Below, one piece after another: positions 10,857 to 20,257 of a stretch of 64,000 bases of DNA; position 1 is the first letter of the stretch, and every line of letters starts with the position of its first letter. The DNA is from Sweltsa coloradensis (lineage: Eukaryota; Arthropoda; Insecta; Plecoptera; Chloroperlidae). Made by a program: the position numbers and the translations under genes. The DNA lies in assembly GCA_024449915.1 (NCBI GenBank), contig JAMZAV010002225.1, forward strand, positions 45,377 to 109,376, in the 5' to 3' direction. The notes under the pieces were generated by a model. It did no database searches. It was not told the DNA's origin and was given only the letters and a program-made list of their open reading frames with translations.

Positions 10857-11082
10857 TTAACTTCATACACATTTCTTTCTTTTCTTTATTTTCATTTACA
10901 TACATAACTTTTATTTTGCTATTACTTTCTTCATCTTCAATTTATTTTGTGATTTATACACTTAGAAAACAATCTAATCATCAAACATACCTGCATTAAC
11001 TCTTCTAATTTACTTTCATTCACAGGCGGCGCAATATGACCTAACCGGTTGAAGCGCCCTAGTTTCTCACGTCGTCGTCGTT

Positions 11083-11212
11083 ATTTCCTTTGAAAATACA
11101 AAACAATCAAATAAAATTCTTAATCCTTCTATCTTAGATTATCAAAGACGGCGCAAAATGGCCTTACTGGTTTAATTGCCTTTGGTGTTGTTGTGTTTAG
11201 TTAAGACACTAC
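11083..11212 (+). repeat. Short LINE-A-type tail remnant
   Basis: Contains agattatcaaagacggcgcaaaatggccttactggtttaattgcc (11,142-11,182), a diverged LINE-A end. Confidence 0.5.
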
Positions 11213-11596
11213 CCCCATCTGGGCCCGGGGTAGAATTGGCCCAGAGCATGGCTCTGCCAATCGTAAAAGGCGATTCAAAAGAAAAAGTCCACCTCGCAAT
11301 CATCAGCTAGTAAGAGCGGAGTATATTACTCCACGAAACTAGAGGCGAGCTCTGGAAATCGACATCGGGGTCTCCTCCCCCTTCCATTGACGACCTCCCC
11401 GACGATAACAATGACAATTACATCATGAACGGTGACAAAGACGATGACGAACCCGACGTGAGAAACCCCCTTCCTCCCCTTACCCGTGGCTGGTTCTGAC
11501 CAGCATGGGCCCCTCCTCCCCACCCCCCCTTAGGCTAGAGTGGTGCATTATGACCTAACGGTTGACGCGTCCTTAATCCAAATAAACCAAAACCCT
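11213..11596 (+). mobile_element. SINE-S1, full length
   Basis: From cccccatctgggcccggggtag to aatccaaataaaccaaaa. The middle carries a cgacatcggggtc variant that weakens the GTCGTCGGGG stem. Confidence 0.85.
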
Positions 11597-11946
11597 GCTC
11601 CCCATATCCCTTTGGCTACAGTAAATTTTAAATTTTTTTCGTGGGAAACCTGTAATAGGGTGCAATTAGCCCCTCTTCAGGTGAACTAGGTATGTGCGGA
11701 AAGGAAATTGTGAAGGGATGTCCGAGGGCTGTTTAAGAGGACTCAATCCCTTGCATTCGCCTTAACGACTGAGGAAAACCTCGGAAAAAACCTTCAGTCA
11801 GGATTGCCGGTCTCGACGGGATTCGATCCCGGGACCTCCTGAATCAGAGTCGAGCGCTTAGCGCCCGAGCCAACACTGTCGGTTTTGGCTACAGTAGTGC
11901 ATTAAGACCTAACGGTTGACGCGTCCTTAATCAAAATAAACCAAAA
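11597..11946 (+). mobile_element. SINE-S1 3' fragment split by another SINE
   Basis: ccctgctccccatatccctttggctacagta (11,594-11,623) and gtgcattaagacctaacggttgacgcgtcc (from 11,897) together form an S1 end. The piece in between is a different, minus-strand SINE. Confidence 0.8.
11624..11883 (-). mobile_element. tRNA-derived SINE of arthropod-like type with 13-bp target-site duplication
   Basis: On the minus strand the head reads gttggctcgggcgctaagcgctc (A-box region) ... cccgggatcgaatcccg (B-box region, 11,817-11,832 on +), then ggttttttccgaggttttcctcagtcgttaaggcgaatgc. The doubled GGTTTTCC phrase followed by GGCGAATGC is what I remember from SINEs in several arthropod genomes. TTTGGCTACAGTA flanks it exactly (11,611-11,623 and 11,884-11,896), a clean retroposition footprint. 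It is the only SINE of its kind in the window and lies opposite to all S1/S2 copies. Confidence 0.8.
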
Positions 11947-12423
11947 ATTGTCATCCAAAGTAATCTTTTTAACAAAATGTTATTCACATCAAACACATTT
12001 CTTACATTTTTTTGATTTATTTATGCCCATTTACATAACTTTTGTTTTGCTTTTACTATCATTATCGTCATTTTCTTTTCTTTTCTTATATATACACTTA
12101 TAAAACAATCTTATCATCAAACCCACCATGACTTATCTCATAAACTTTCAATATTACAGGCAGCGCAATATGAAGTAACTGTTAACGCGCCTTTTATCCA
12201 ATTAAATCAAGATTCACAGTACATAAACAATATTTGATTCCTCATGTAGTGCATAAACAAAAAAATCTTCGCTATATCTGACATTTTTAATTCAACGTTA
12301 TTTTATAAACTAACAAGCCACAATACTATCTACTAACTAACAATATCACATGTGACGCAATACGACCTAGTCGGCTGGAGCGCCCTAGTTTCTCACGTCT
12401 TCTAATTTGAGCCTTCTATTTCG
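11947..12423 (+). repeat. LINE-A-type 3' ends, two in series
   Basis: The first (11,950-12,200) begins ttgtcatccaaagtaatctttttaac and ends caggcagcgcaatatgaagtaactgttaacgcgcc. The second ends cacatgtgacgcaatacgacctagtcggctggagcgccc near 12,390. No coding content beyond the last LINE-A residues. Confidence 0.65.
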
Positions 12424-13190
12424 GCTTCCCGTCTGGGTCCGGGATAGAATTTTTTGCTGGATACCTGGACACGTGGGCATAGAGGGAAATGAACACGCTG
12501 ATAGGGCTGCTAAGAAAGCTTCCCAGCGTCGCGACGTTGATTTCAATCTAGTTCCCGTTCCAGATGTCAAGAGTGGATTCAAGCAAAGATTGTTGGATTT
12601 GCGACAAGCATCTTTGGATGTGTTGCAAAATAACAAAGTGCGTAGTGTGATGCCCACATTGACTAACAAAATTCGTCCACCTACGTCTCGACTCTCACGT
12701 AGAGAAGAGGTGGTATTGTCTAGACTTCGTATAGGGCACACACGCCTAACACACGGATATCTCTTAACCAGAGAAAAGGGTATTCCCATATGTGACACAT
12801 GTGATGTACCTTTAACCGTACATCATATGCTAGCAGAATGTATCAAATATGATGCCTTGCGCATGCAATTTGATCTCTCCCAATCATATGAAGAACTTCT
12901 ATCATATGATAACGGCGACAAACTTTCCAAATTTCTCATCCAAAGTAATCTATTTAACAAACTTTAATTAACTTCATACACGTTTCTTTCTTTTCTTTAT
13001 TTTCATTTACATACATAACTTTTCTTTTGCTATTACTTTCTTCATTTTCAATTTATTTTGTTATTTATACACTTAGAAAACAATCTACTCATCAAACATA
13101 CCTGCATTAACTCTTCTCATTTACTTTCATTCACAGGCGGCGCAATATGACCTAACCGGTTGAAGCGCCCTAGTTTCTCACGTCCTCGAT
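12424..13190 (+). mobile_element. LINE-A 3' part fused to a SINE-head fragment
   Basis: About 26 bases of S1/S2 head (cccgtctgggtccgggatagaa) join directly to LINE-A RNase H sequence (ttttgctggatacctgg). From there the LINE runs intact to the tail (ggcggcgcaatatgacctaaccggttgaagcgccc, about 13,137-13,170). The join may be a template switch or a chance insertion boundary. Confidence 0.8.
12443..12967 (+). pseudogene. LINE-A RNase H end and C-terminal domain, open frame
   Basis: The best-preserved stretch of LINE-A protein: CWIPGHVGIEGNEHADRAAK (last RNase H motif with its catalytic Asp), then GFKQRLLDLRQASLDVLQNN, REEVVLSRLRIGHTRLTHGY, CDTCDVPLTVHHMLAEC and a C-terminus ending NLFNKL. It is open for about 173 residues from the LINE junction to its natural stop. 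Lack of stops suggests this copy is relatively young. It lacks the reverse transcriptase and most of RNase H, so it cannot act on its own. Confidence 0.8.
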
Positions 13191-13199
13191 GGCCCAGAG

Positions 13200-13255
13200 C
13201 ATCTGGGTCCGGGATAGAATTTGGCCCAGAGCATGGCTCTGTTAATCGTAAAATA
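13200..13255 (+). mobile_element. SINE-S1/S2 head fragment
   Basis: tctgggtccgggatagaatttggcccagagcatggctctgttaatcgtaaaa only; nothing of the body follows. Confidence 0.7.
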
Positions 13256-13545
13256 GCGGTGTACCGGGGAGGCCATGTATGGGGCCAGACTGTTATTGCA
13301 GATCCTGAGCTACCTAACCAGCTTGCTGCAGGGGTGGAGTAAGACGGATGATTTCATGTATGAACCGCATTGGACAGACTTACCAGATGCACTTTCATCA
13401 TGTTTGGATCTCATTCCATGCAAATGTACCAAGAACTGCCAGGGAAACAGGTGGAAGTGCGAAAAGCCAAACTTCCGTGCACTGACTGTGTGGGTGTGAC
13501 GGACACTGTTAAAGGGATTAGTAAAATTGTGGAATAAATAAGAGT
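13256..13545 (+). pseudogene. Uncharacterised dispersed protein family, C-terminal part (frameshifted)
   Basis: One frame gives VYRGGHVWGQTVIADPELPN, and a +1 shift gives TDDFMYEPHWTDLPDA, then CLDLIPCKCTKNCQG; a further shift gives KAKLPCTDCVGV. G-GH-WGQ...P-LP...W-W-T...P-WT-LP-A...C--L--C-CKK-C-G-C-C-K---PCT is the end of an uncharacterised protein family that I recall as very widespread and multi-copy in invertebrate genomes. Other pieces of the same family are at 34,650-35,450. Function is not known to me; multi-copy spread suggests a mobile-element passenger. At least two frameshifts make this copy a pseudogene. Confidence 0.55.
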
Positions 13546-13660
13546 TTGTCAAATACGCACTAGCGTGTTTTAAGCAGGTTTGGCTTCCAGTGATAAGTTA
13601 ATAATCACATAATAAAAAGTTATTTCTTCCTTTTTCAAACTTTTTCTAGTTTCTGTGAGC
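13546..13660. other. Unassigned spacer before minisatellite
   Basis: No motif seen. Confidence 0.3.
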
Positions 13661-13933
13661 ATCCTTCTCTACTCTTGTGGCGTCCAGCCTGTCCGTTACT
13701 CTTTTATCCTTCTCGACTCTTGTGGCGTCCTGCCTGTCAGTTACTCTTTCATCCTTCTCGACTCTTGTGGCGTCCGGCCTGTCAGTTACTATTTTATCCT
13801 TCTCGACTCTTGTGGCGTCCAGCCTGTCCGTTACTCTTTCATCCTTCTCGACTCTTGTGGCGTCCAGCCTGTCCGTTACTCTTTTATCCTTCTCGACTCT
13901 TGTGGCGTCCGGCCTGTCCGTTACTCTTTCATC
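13661..13933. repeat. Minisatellite, 45-bp unit, six copies
   Basis: Units start at 13,661, 13,706, 13,751, 13,796, 13,841 and 13,886, each beginning atccttctcgactcttgtgg and continuing cgtcc-gcctgtc-gttactctt. Variation is limited to single bases. Because 45 is a multiple of three, stop-free frames run through the array on both strands (for example VEKDERVTDRLDATR on the minus strand). The neighbours give no sign of a gene. Confidence 0.9.
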
Positions 13934-14372
13934 CACATAACACATACCAATCTATTTACTTACGATATCACAGAAGGAGAAATATGACCTACCGGGTTGG
14001 GGCGCCCTGGTTTTTTACGCAAGAAAGGGGAAAGTGACAAAGTCCATCTCGCAAAAATCAGCTTGTATGTTCGGGAGTGTATTACTCCCTGAAACTACCC
14101 GCGAGCTTTGGCAATCGTCGAGGGGACCATGTCATAACAAATAAAAATCTCACCATACATATTTCTTTAGTTTATTTATTTTCATATACGTAAATAACTT
14201 TTGTTTTGCTATTACTATCATCATGATTAATTAATTGTGTTTTATGTACATTTAGAAAACAATCTTATCATCAAACACACCATTACGAATCTCATCAACT
14301 TTCGATTATCACTGGCGGCGCAATTTGACCTAACCGTTCGAAGCGCCCTAGTTTGTCACGTCGTCGTACGTC
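13934..14372 (+). repeat. LINE-A-type tails and a SINE-S1 body fragment
   Basis: A tail (gaaggagaaatatgacctaccgggttggggcgccc) spans about 13,970-14,015. An S1 middle piece (gtccatctcgcaaaaatcagcttgtatg ... gcaatcgtcgaggggacc) spans 14,036-14,132. A second LINE-A end with ggcggcgcaatttgacctaaccgttcgaagcgccc spans 14,133-14,370. Confidence 0.65.
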
Positions 14373-15051
14373 CCTTTTCATCCTGACTAGCATGGACCCC
14401 TCCTCTCCATATCCACTTGTCTAGAGTGGTGCATTTTGACCTAGTGGTTGCCGCGTCCTCAAACCAAATGGATTTATAATACAATTACAACCTAATCAAA
14501 ATATTATTATTCTGGTGCTAACAAAACATTTCTTACATCTTTTATTTCACAAAATGAGATAACAATATAGTATCAACACACAACATTAACTTGCATCGCA
14601 AGCGGCACCATTAGACTTAACCGGTTAAAACGCCTATATTGAGTAGTTTCTTACAAAGTCATGTATAATATATGCGATAACATGGGATGGTGGTGAATAT
14701 TGCCAGGTACATGGCTCTGCTATTCGTTAAGCGCGACAAACATTAGCTAGTAAGTATAAAGTTAACTAAGAGTTTTTTTTTTTTTTTAAATTTAACCAGA
14801 ACTTGTTAACTATTCTCCCCAAGAGGCAAAGGGTGACAGCACACAAGGATAGTTTTCTATCGGGGCATAATTTGGCGATCCTCGTCACCCCTTTAAAAAT
14901 ACTATTTAAACTTTGACAAAAACATAAAACATATATTTATGATGATAAATATTGAAAACATAACGGTAAATATGTTCAAAGGAAGGCTCTCAAATTGGCC
15001 TTCAAAGTCCAACTCGCAACTTTCTCGTTGTTTGGCTCGTGAACCGGGGAG
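14373..15051 (+). repeat. SINE-S1 tail, variant LINE tail, then unassigned sequence
   Basis: S1 end at 14,373-14,470. A variant LINE tail with an extra gagtag motif (gcggcaccattagacttaaccggttaaaacgcctatattgagtag) lies at 14,598-14,648; the same variant appears at 24,290 and 43,125. From 14,660 to 15,050 I see only a T run (14,772-14,788) and no feature. Confidence 0.5.
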
Positions 15052-15838
15052 CCATCCAATTCTATTTAGAAAAACTAACCTCTAAGGGATATATAATAGA
15101 GTTTTGCTGGATACCTGGACACGTGGGCATAGAGGGAAATGAACACGCTGATCGGGCTGCTAAGGAAGCTTCCCAGCGTCGCGACGTTGATTTCAATCTA
15201 GTTCCCGTTCCAGATGTCAAGAGTGGATTCAAGCAAAGATTGTTGGAGTTGCGACAAGCATCTTGGGATGTGTTGCAAAATAACAAATTGCGTAGTGTGA
15301 TGCCCACATTGACTTATCAAATTCGTCCACCTACGTCTCGACACTCACGATGAGAAGAGGTGGTATGGTCTAGAATTCGTATAGGCCACACACGCCTAAC
15401 TCACGGATATCTCTTAACCAGAGAAAAGGTTATTCCCATATGTGACACATGTGATGTACCTTTAACCGTACATCATATGCCAGCAGAATGTACCAAATAT
15501 GATGCCTTGCGCACGCAATTTGATCTCTCCCAATCATATGAAGAACTTCTATCATATGATAACGGCGACAAACTTTCTAAATTTCTCATCCATAGTAATC
15601 TATTTAACAAAATATAATTCACATCATACACATTTCTTTATTTTTTTATTTTCATTCACAAACATAACTTTTACTTTGCTATCACTTTCATTATCATCAA
15701 ATTATTTTGTTATTTATACACTTAGAAAACAATCTAATCATCAAACATACCTGCATTAACTCTTCTCATTTACCTGTATTCACAGGCGGCGCAATATGAC
15801 CTAACCGGTTGAAGCGCCCCAGTTTCAAACGTCGTCGT
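15052..15838 (+). mobile_element. LINE-A 3' part, 5'-truncated
   Basis: Encodes IQFYLEKLTSKGYIIEFCWI, PGHVGIEGNEHADRAAKEA and, after a one-base shift near 15,350, IGHTRLTHGYLLTREKVIP and CDTCDVPLTVHHMPAEC, ending FLIHSNLFNKI. The last RNase H motif and the CX2CX7HX4C knuckle are both present. The tail ggcggcgcaatatgacctaaccggttgaagcgcccc and gtcgtcg close it. Confidence 0.85.
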
Positions 15839-16300
15839 AATTTCGGGAATATTCCCTTTCACCACAAACGACTACAAGTGGTGCAAAACAAGATTCTTCA
15901 TGTATCCATTTCCTTGCTCATCCCGTCTGGGTCCGGGTAGAATTGGCCCAGAGCATTGCTCTGCTAATCGTACAAGGCGATTCGAAAGTAGAAGTCCACC
16001 TCGCAAACATCAGCAAGTAAGAGGGGCTTATATTACTTTCCGAAAATAGAGGCGAGCTCTGACAATCGTCGTCGGGGACACCTCCCCCTTTCCTTGACGA
16101 CGTCCCCGACTACGATGACATTGACCAAACGAACGATGACAAAGACGATGTCAACCACGACGTGAGAAACCCCTATCCTCCCTTACCCGTGGCTGGTTCT
16201 GATCAGCATGGGCCTCTCCTCCCCACAACCCCTAGGCTAGAGTGGTGCATTATGACCTTACGGTTGAAGCGTCCTGAATCCAAATTGACCCCCCCAAAAA
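15839..16300 (+). mobile_element. SINE-S1, full length, with shared 5' flank
   Basis: The flank acaaacgactacaagtggtgcaaaacaag (15,862-15,900) also precedes heads at 1.9 and 51.0 kb. S1 runs from tcccgtctgggtccggg (15,921) to atccaaattgacc. The stem pair GTCGTCGGGG...CCCCGAC is present but the right arm has mutated (gtccccgactacg). Confidence 0.8.
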
Positions 16301-16676
16301 ACATTAAAAAAATAAGAGATTGTCAGTTCCCCTGGTGCCTTGTGTGACGCAACCGATTTCACAAACAACACAATACAGAAGTTTCTATTCAATTTGTATC
16401 CTTCTGATAATATTTTGAATTTTCCAGAGGGGTGTAATTAAAAATAAAGTTTTTGTCTATTACAATTGAAAAACACTAACTATGACAAAAACGATGACGA
16501 AATCGAAGTTAGGACCCTCCTTTCCTACCCCCCCGCGTGGCTGGTTCTGACCAACATGGGACTTTTCTTTATCCTCCCCTAGGCTGGCGTAAAATGACCT
16601 AACGGTTGACGCGCATAGTCCAAAAACGTTTGAACTTTTTTGGTGTGAATTTTCTCCCCACATTCCCTAGGCTAGA
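16301..16676 (+). mobile_element. Two SINE-S1 3' fragments
   Basis: No feature from 16,301 to 16,475. 16,478-16,640 is an S1 3' half (gctggttctgaccaacatggg ... gtaaaatgacctaacggttgacgcg). 16,641-16,676 is a second S1 fragment stopping at ccctaggctaga, where the next S1 head begins. Confidence 0.65.
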
Positions 16677-17062
16677 CCCCGTCTGGGCCCGGGATAGAAT
16701 TGGCCCAGAGCATGGCTCTGCTAATCGTAAATCGCGATTCAAGAGAAAAAGTCCACCTCGCACACATCAGCTAGTATGAAGGGTAGTATTTTACTCCCCG
16801 AAAATAGAGGCGAGCTCTGGCAATCGTCGTCGGGGAACTTGCCACCTTCCCTTGACGCCCCCTCGACGACGATGACGACAATGACACAACGAACGATGAC
16901 AAAGACGATGACGACCGTGACGTGAGAAACCCCCCTTCCTCCCACTTACCCGTGGCTGGTTCTGACCAGCATGGGCCTCTCCTCCCCCCCACCCCCTTAG
17001 GCTAGAGTGGTGCATTATGACCTAACGGTTGACGCGTCCTTAATCCAAATAAACCAAAAAAA
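16677..17062 (+). mobile_element. SINE-S1, full length
   Basis: Starts ccccgtctgggcccggg exactly where the preceding S1 fragment ends, and runs to ttaatccaaataaaccaaaaaa. Carries the tatgaagggtagtattttactcc variant of the central stem. Confidence 0.85.
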
Positions 17063-17529
17063 CGACAACGACACCACGAACGATGACGAAGACAATGACG
17101 ACGCGACGTGAGAACCCCCTTTCCTCTCCTTACCCGTGGCTGGTTCTGACCAGCATAGCCCATTCCCCCCCCCACCCCCTCACGCTAGATTAGAGTAGTG
17201 CAATATGACCTAACGGTTGACGCGTCCTTAATCCAAATAAACCACAATCCAGTCAAGGACAAAGCAAAAGTATCGAATTATGACCTAACGGTTGAAGCGC
17301 CCTCAATACAATTGCAAGAAAAATCAAATAAAACCAAATCCCTCTCCTCTCCCGTCGCTGGTTCTGTCCAGCATGGGACTTTTCTCCCCACATAGACTAT
17401 ACTAGGCGCTACAATGCCGCTTCATGACCTAACAGTTGACGCGCCCTTAATCCATTTTAACCAAAATATGACCAAACGGCTGATGCCCCCTAATACAAAG
17501 AAACCAACAAAAAAAGAACAAACAGTTGA
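17063..17529 (+). mobile_element. SINE-S1 3' fragments in series
   Basis: A 5'-truncated S1 (17,063-17,250) is followed by at least three tail-only pieces near 17,275-17,300, 17,340-17,465 and 17,468-17,495, each with a form of tgacctaacggttgacgcg. The piece at 17,340 keeps GCTGG-ttctgt-CCAGC. Confidence 0.65.
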
Positions 17530-17745
17530 CGCACCGCCTAAAAAAACAAAACAAAAATATATTTCTTTAAATAACTCAGTTTTCTTTACCTAGCTTCTAT
17601 CATATTTTATATAAATTTTATTTTTTTAACCTTAGAAATAAATATAAGTTTATAAACATAACACACACCATTAACTAACAATATCCAAGGCAGCGCTATC
17701 TGACCAACATGGAAGAAGCGCCCTAGTTTCTCATGTCTACTTTAA
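17530..17745 (+). repeat. LINE-B-type 3' end
   Basis: AT-rich sequence ending ccaaggcagcgctatctgaccaacatggaagaagcgccctagtttctcatgtctac. Related to the LINE-A end but with a longer hairpin (GCGC...GCGC enclosing CTATC...). Other copies: 22,480, 53,281 and 53,966. Confidence 0.6.
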
Positions 17746-18340
17746 ATGTTTTATTATGGCTTTGTAGTAATTACGGGGAGTGTATTACTCCCTGAAACTA
17801 GAGGCGAGATTTGGCGGTCATCGTCGGGGACATTGTCCCCTTCTATTGACGACCTCTTTGACGACGACGACGATTAAGACGATGACAATGACACCACGAA
17901 CAATGACAAAGACAATTATTATTTTTTCTTTATTCATAATCAAAATCAAAATATATATTTCCATTCCAATTATAAAAAGGTTGTAGAAAGCGAACCCTAG
18001 GCTCATTCACACTATTGTGCGCTCTGCAACCAATAATAACACTAAGAACTATAACTAAGACATAAGATTCATAACACTAACTTAACTTATATGAACTTTA
18101 ATACAGACAATATTAAGAGCATGAAGATTCGATAAAAAGAAAAGAGAAGAAAGCATGGTGATGTATGGCAGTGTTACAATTAGTTATGATGACTTATATC
18201 TAACAAGGCGTAGTACAGATAATAATCCATAATCAAGTCCATTTGATGCAGGGTCGTCGTAAAAGGGCATGCAATCACTGGGACTTGATGTTATCGTAAT
18301 TTGCTGTTAATTTTGTGCTTGAACTCCTTGTACCTCACCT
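17746..18340 (+). repeat. SINE-S1 body fragment, then unassigned sequence
   Basis: S1 middle at 17,775-17,915 (gtattactccctgaaactagaggcgag, GTCGTCGGGGAC... variant, CGATGAC block). From 17,916 to 18,340 I recognise nothing. Confidence 0.5.
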
Positions 18341-18630
18341 CACAACTTAGCGAATTCCAAACCGATGCACATCTGAAGTACAGGGACATTTGATAAGCTG
18401 TGGTGCGTGCCGACCGCGACGTTCCTCCCATTTCCCGTGGCTTGTTCTGACCAGCATGGGCTCCTCCTACCTATATATACCCTAGGCTAGAGTGGCTAGC
18501 GGATGACGCAGTCTTAATCCCAATAAACAAACAAAAAAGTTGTTCATATTATGAGATCGTCAGCAAACATTAGTGCTTCTACACCCAGTTTACTTTTGAT
18601 CATCCGAGGAAAATCGTTAACCATAAGTAC

Positions 18631-19332
18631 AGATGTGCAAAAATGTTTTGTAAAGTTTAAGAATTCGCGTCTTAAAAATAAAAATTCGCATTTTTTCGTT
18701 ATTTTAAAAAAGCAATTTGATAATGAACAACATTTTTTTACGACTAGTTTTAAAATTATCAGTGTTGCAAATTCTAGGATCATTTATGATTTATTTAGAA
18801 GAAAAACAAGCACATGACGGTAAAAATCGGTTTTAATTTTAGCTTAATTTCAGCCTTTAGTTTAAAAATTTCTGGAAGATTTTACCAGGATTAGTTTCGA
18901 CTACCCGGCACCTCCACCAAAATTACAAAATTATGAATTTTTGTATAATGTCATAGTTTGATATGAAATATTTTAGGCTTACTCGCATACAAACAATTTT
19001 TACGATCACACAAACGCGTTGTATGACCCGGCACCTCCACCATATGTACCAACCAGGATTAATTTCATTTCAACTACCTACCCGGCACCTCCACCAAAAC
19101 TCAAAAAGAAACTTTTGTTTTGAAATTTCGTGACCCAATTCGCGTTTAAAGACATAATTGCTAATTTCGCCACTAGTTCGCGGTATCAACTAAAATATTG
19201 CGTAAATTCGAGAATTGGAAATTGATACTATTCAATCACAATTCAGATGATTCATGTGCAAACTGAATTTTAAGGGATTATTGCAACTTTTAAAAAATAC
19301 GCGAATTTCGTTCTCACCATTTTTTTACATCT
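18631..19332. mobile_element. MITE with hAT-like ends (copy 1)
   Basis: Ends are AGATGTGCAAAAATG and, inverted, CATTTTTTTACATCT; subterminal aattcgcg/cgcgaattt repeats reinforce the symmetry. It splits the RT relic between its LSPTLF and NDFPRMI blocks. Inside, ACCCGGCACCTCCACCA occurs three times (about 18,905, 19,028, 19,080). I could not find a convincing target-site duplication, so the superfamily is uncertain. Confidence 0.6.
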
Positions 19333-19457
19333 CAAAATTAAAGAGTGGGCTAGACACCGCTCCTTGTGTGAGACCCTGATGAACTTGATGGTATCGTGAA
19401 CATGCATTGCTGTGCCAGAAACTGCTTCACTTGAACGTTCAACTCACATACTTGTTC

Positions 19458-19960
19458 GCCTTGTTTACATGGAGGACTGAGTACGGAGTTGAGTACGGTT
19501 TTTGGTCTCTGTACCACATGTAAACACATGAAATCAGGTACCAAACCGGTTGGGTTCGGTCCGACGAAATGGTGGGACCGAACCGAAATACCGTACTGAG
19601 TACTCACATGTAAACAGCTTCCTGAGAGGGAACCGAACTGAAAAACATGCAGCCTATTGCAAATGTCAAAAAATAAGTTTTAAAATGTTGCATCTATTTT
19701 TAACTTCTGTTCGTTGGGCTCCAACTTCAAATGTAGATCATCCACGCCTAGGCCTGGCCTTCCCGTATTTACGAAAATGACATGAAAGTAAGGTTATGTA
19801 ACAGTGATGTTTTGAGCAATCGCCGTAAGATGGCGTCGATGCTGCACCGAATGTCAGTTCAGTTTTAGTTGGGTACTCGACATGTAAACGCGTCAAGGAC
19901 GTTGGAACCGTACTTAAATTTCAGTACAGTACTGGACCCAGTCCTCCATGTAAACAAGGC
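19458..19960. mobile_element. MITE with 22-bp perfect terminal inverted repeats
   Basis: Starts GCCTTGTTTACATGG... and ends ...CCATGTAAACAAGGC, with 22 bases perfectly inverted. CATGTAAAC recurs inside near 19,519, 19,609 and 19,885, like subterminal transposase-binding repeats, and GGTTCGGTCC is inverted at GGACCGAACC (19,553-19,585). It is absent at the matching place in copy 2 (near 21,935), where about 7 bases replace it. No clean target-site duplication is visible. It encodes no transposase. Confidence 0.8.
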
Positions 19961-20257
19961 TAATGTCTCCATACGCGATCTTATGCAGCCCTTAAATCGA
20001 CTCTTATTGCCTGAGTCGATTCTTTTCTATGAGAACCGTCCTTAACATTTTGAGCAACTCGCACAACTTGGTCGATGGTTCCCCGATGTTTGCCAAATCC
20101 TCCCTGTTCTGGAACAATTAGCTTTGTCTCCTTTAAGTAGAAATTAAATCTATCCATTGCCATATTCTCACAGAGCTATCAAATTATACTTGTTAGTGCA
20201 ATAGGACGATAGCTGCCTATAACATATGATGGTTTGTTTTTCTTTGGTATATAATAA

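Larger units (their letters stand above)
9330..11082 (+). mobile_element. LINE-A, longest good-quality copy (5'-truncated)
   Basis: Covers the RT thumb, RNase H, C-terminal domain, 3' region and tail of a non-LTR retrotransposon. The 3' end has ggcGGCGCaatatgacctaaccggttgaaGCGCCct (hairpin 11,028-11,058), tttctcac and four TCG-type triplets. The order RT - RNase H - CX2CX7HX4C places it in the I-group of LINEs (I, Nimb, Loa-like); I cannot decide the clade by eye. The reading frame is broken in at least three places, listed separately. Confidence 0.85.
18541..20257 (-). pseudogene. Non-LTR reverse transcriptase palm/fingers relic, interrupted by two MITEs
   Basis: On the minus strand, from high to low coordinates: SYRPIALTSII (fingers), then FYLKETKLIVPEQGGFGKHR and GTIDQVVRVAQNVKDGSHRK with QAIRVDLRAA (palm, first catalytic Asp), a MITE, KQFLAQQCMFTIPSSSSGS and a degraded GVPQG-LSPTLF region, a second MITE, then NDFPRMIKSKLGVEALMFAD with FADDL (the YADD-type active site). 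The order is that of an I/Jockey-group RT and could be the missing N-terminal part of LINE-A. No LINE 3' end is attached, so this is an internal fragment. Stops and insertions make it a pseudogene. The duplicate is at 21,000-22,242. Confidence 0.75.

Noticed and set aside
13646..14037. CRISPR-like array or repetitive protein gene
   Set aside because: Units are contiguous 45-bp repeats with no unique spacers and no promoter or start context; eukaryotic minisatellite.
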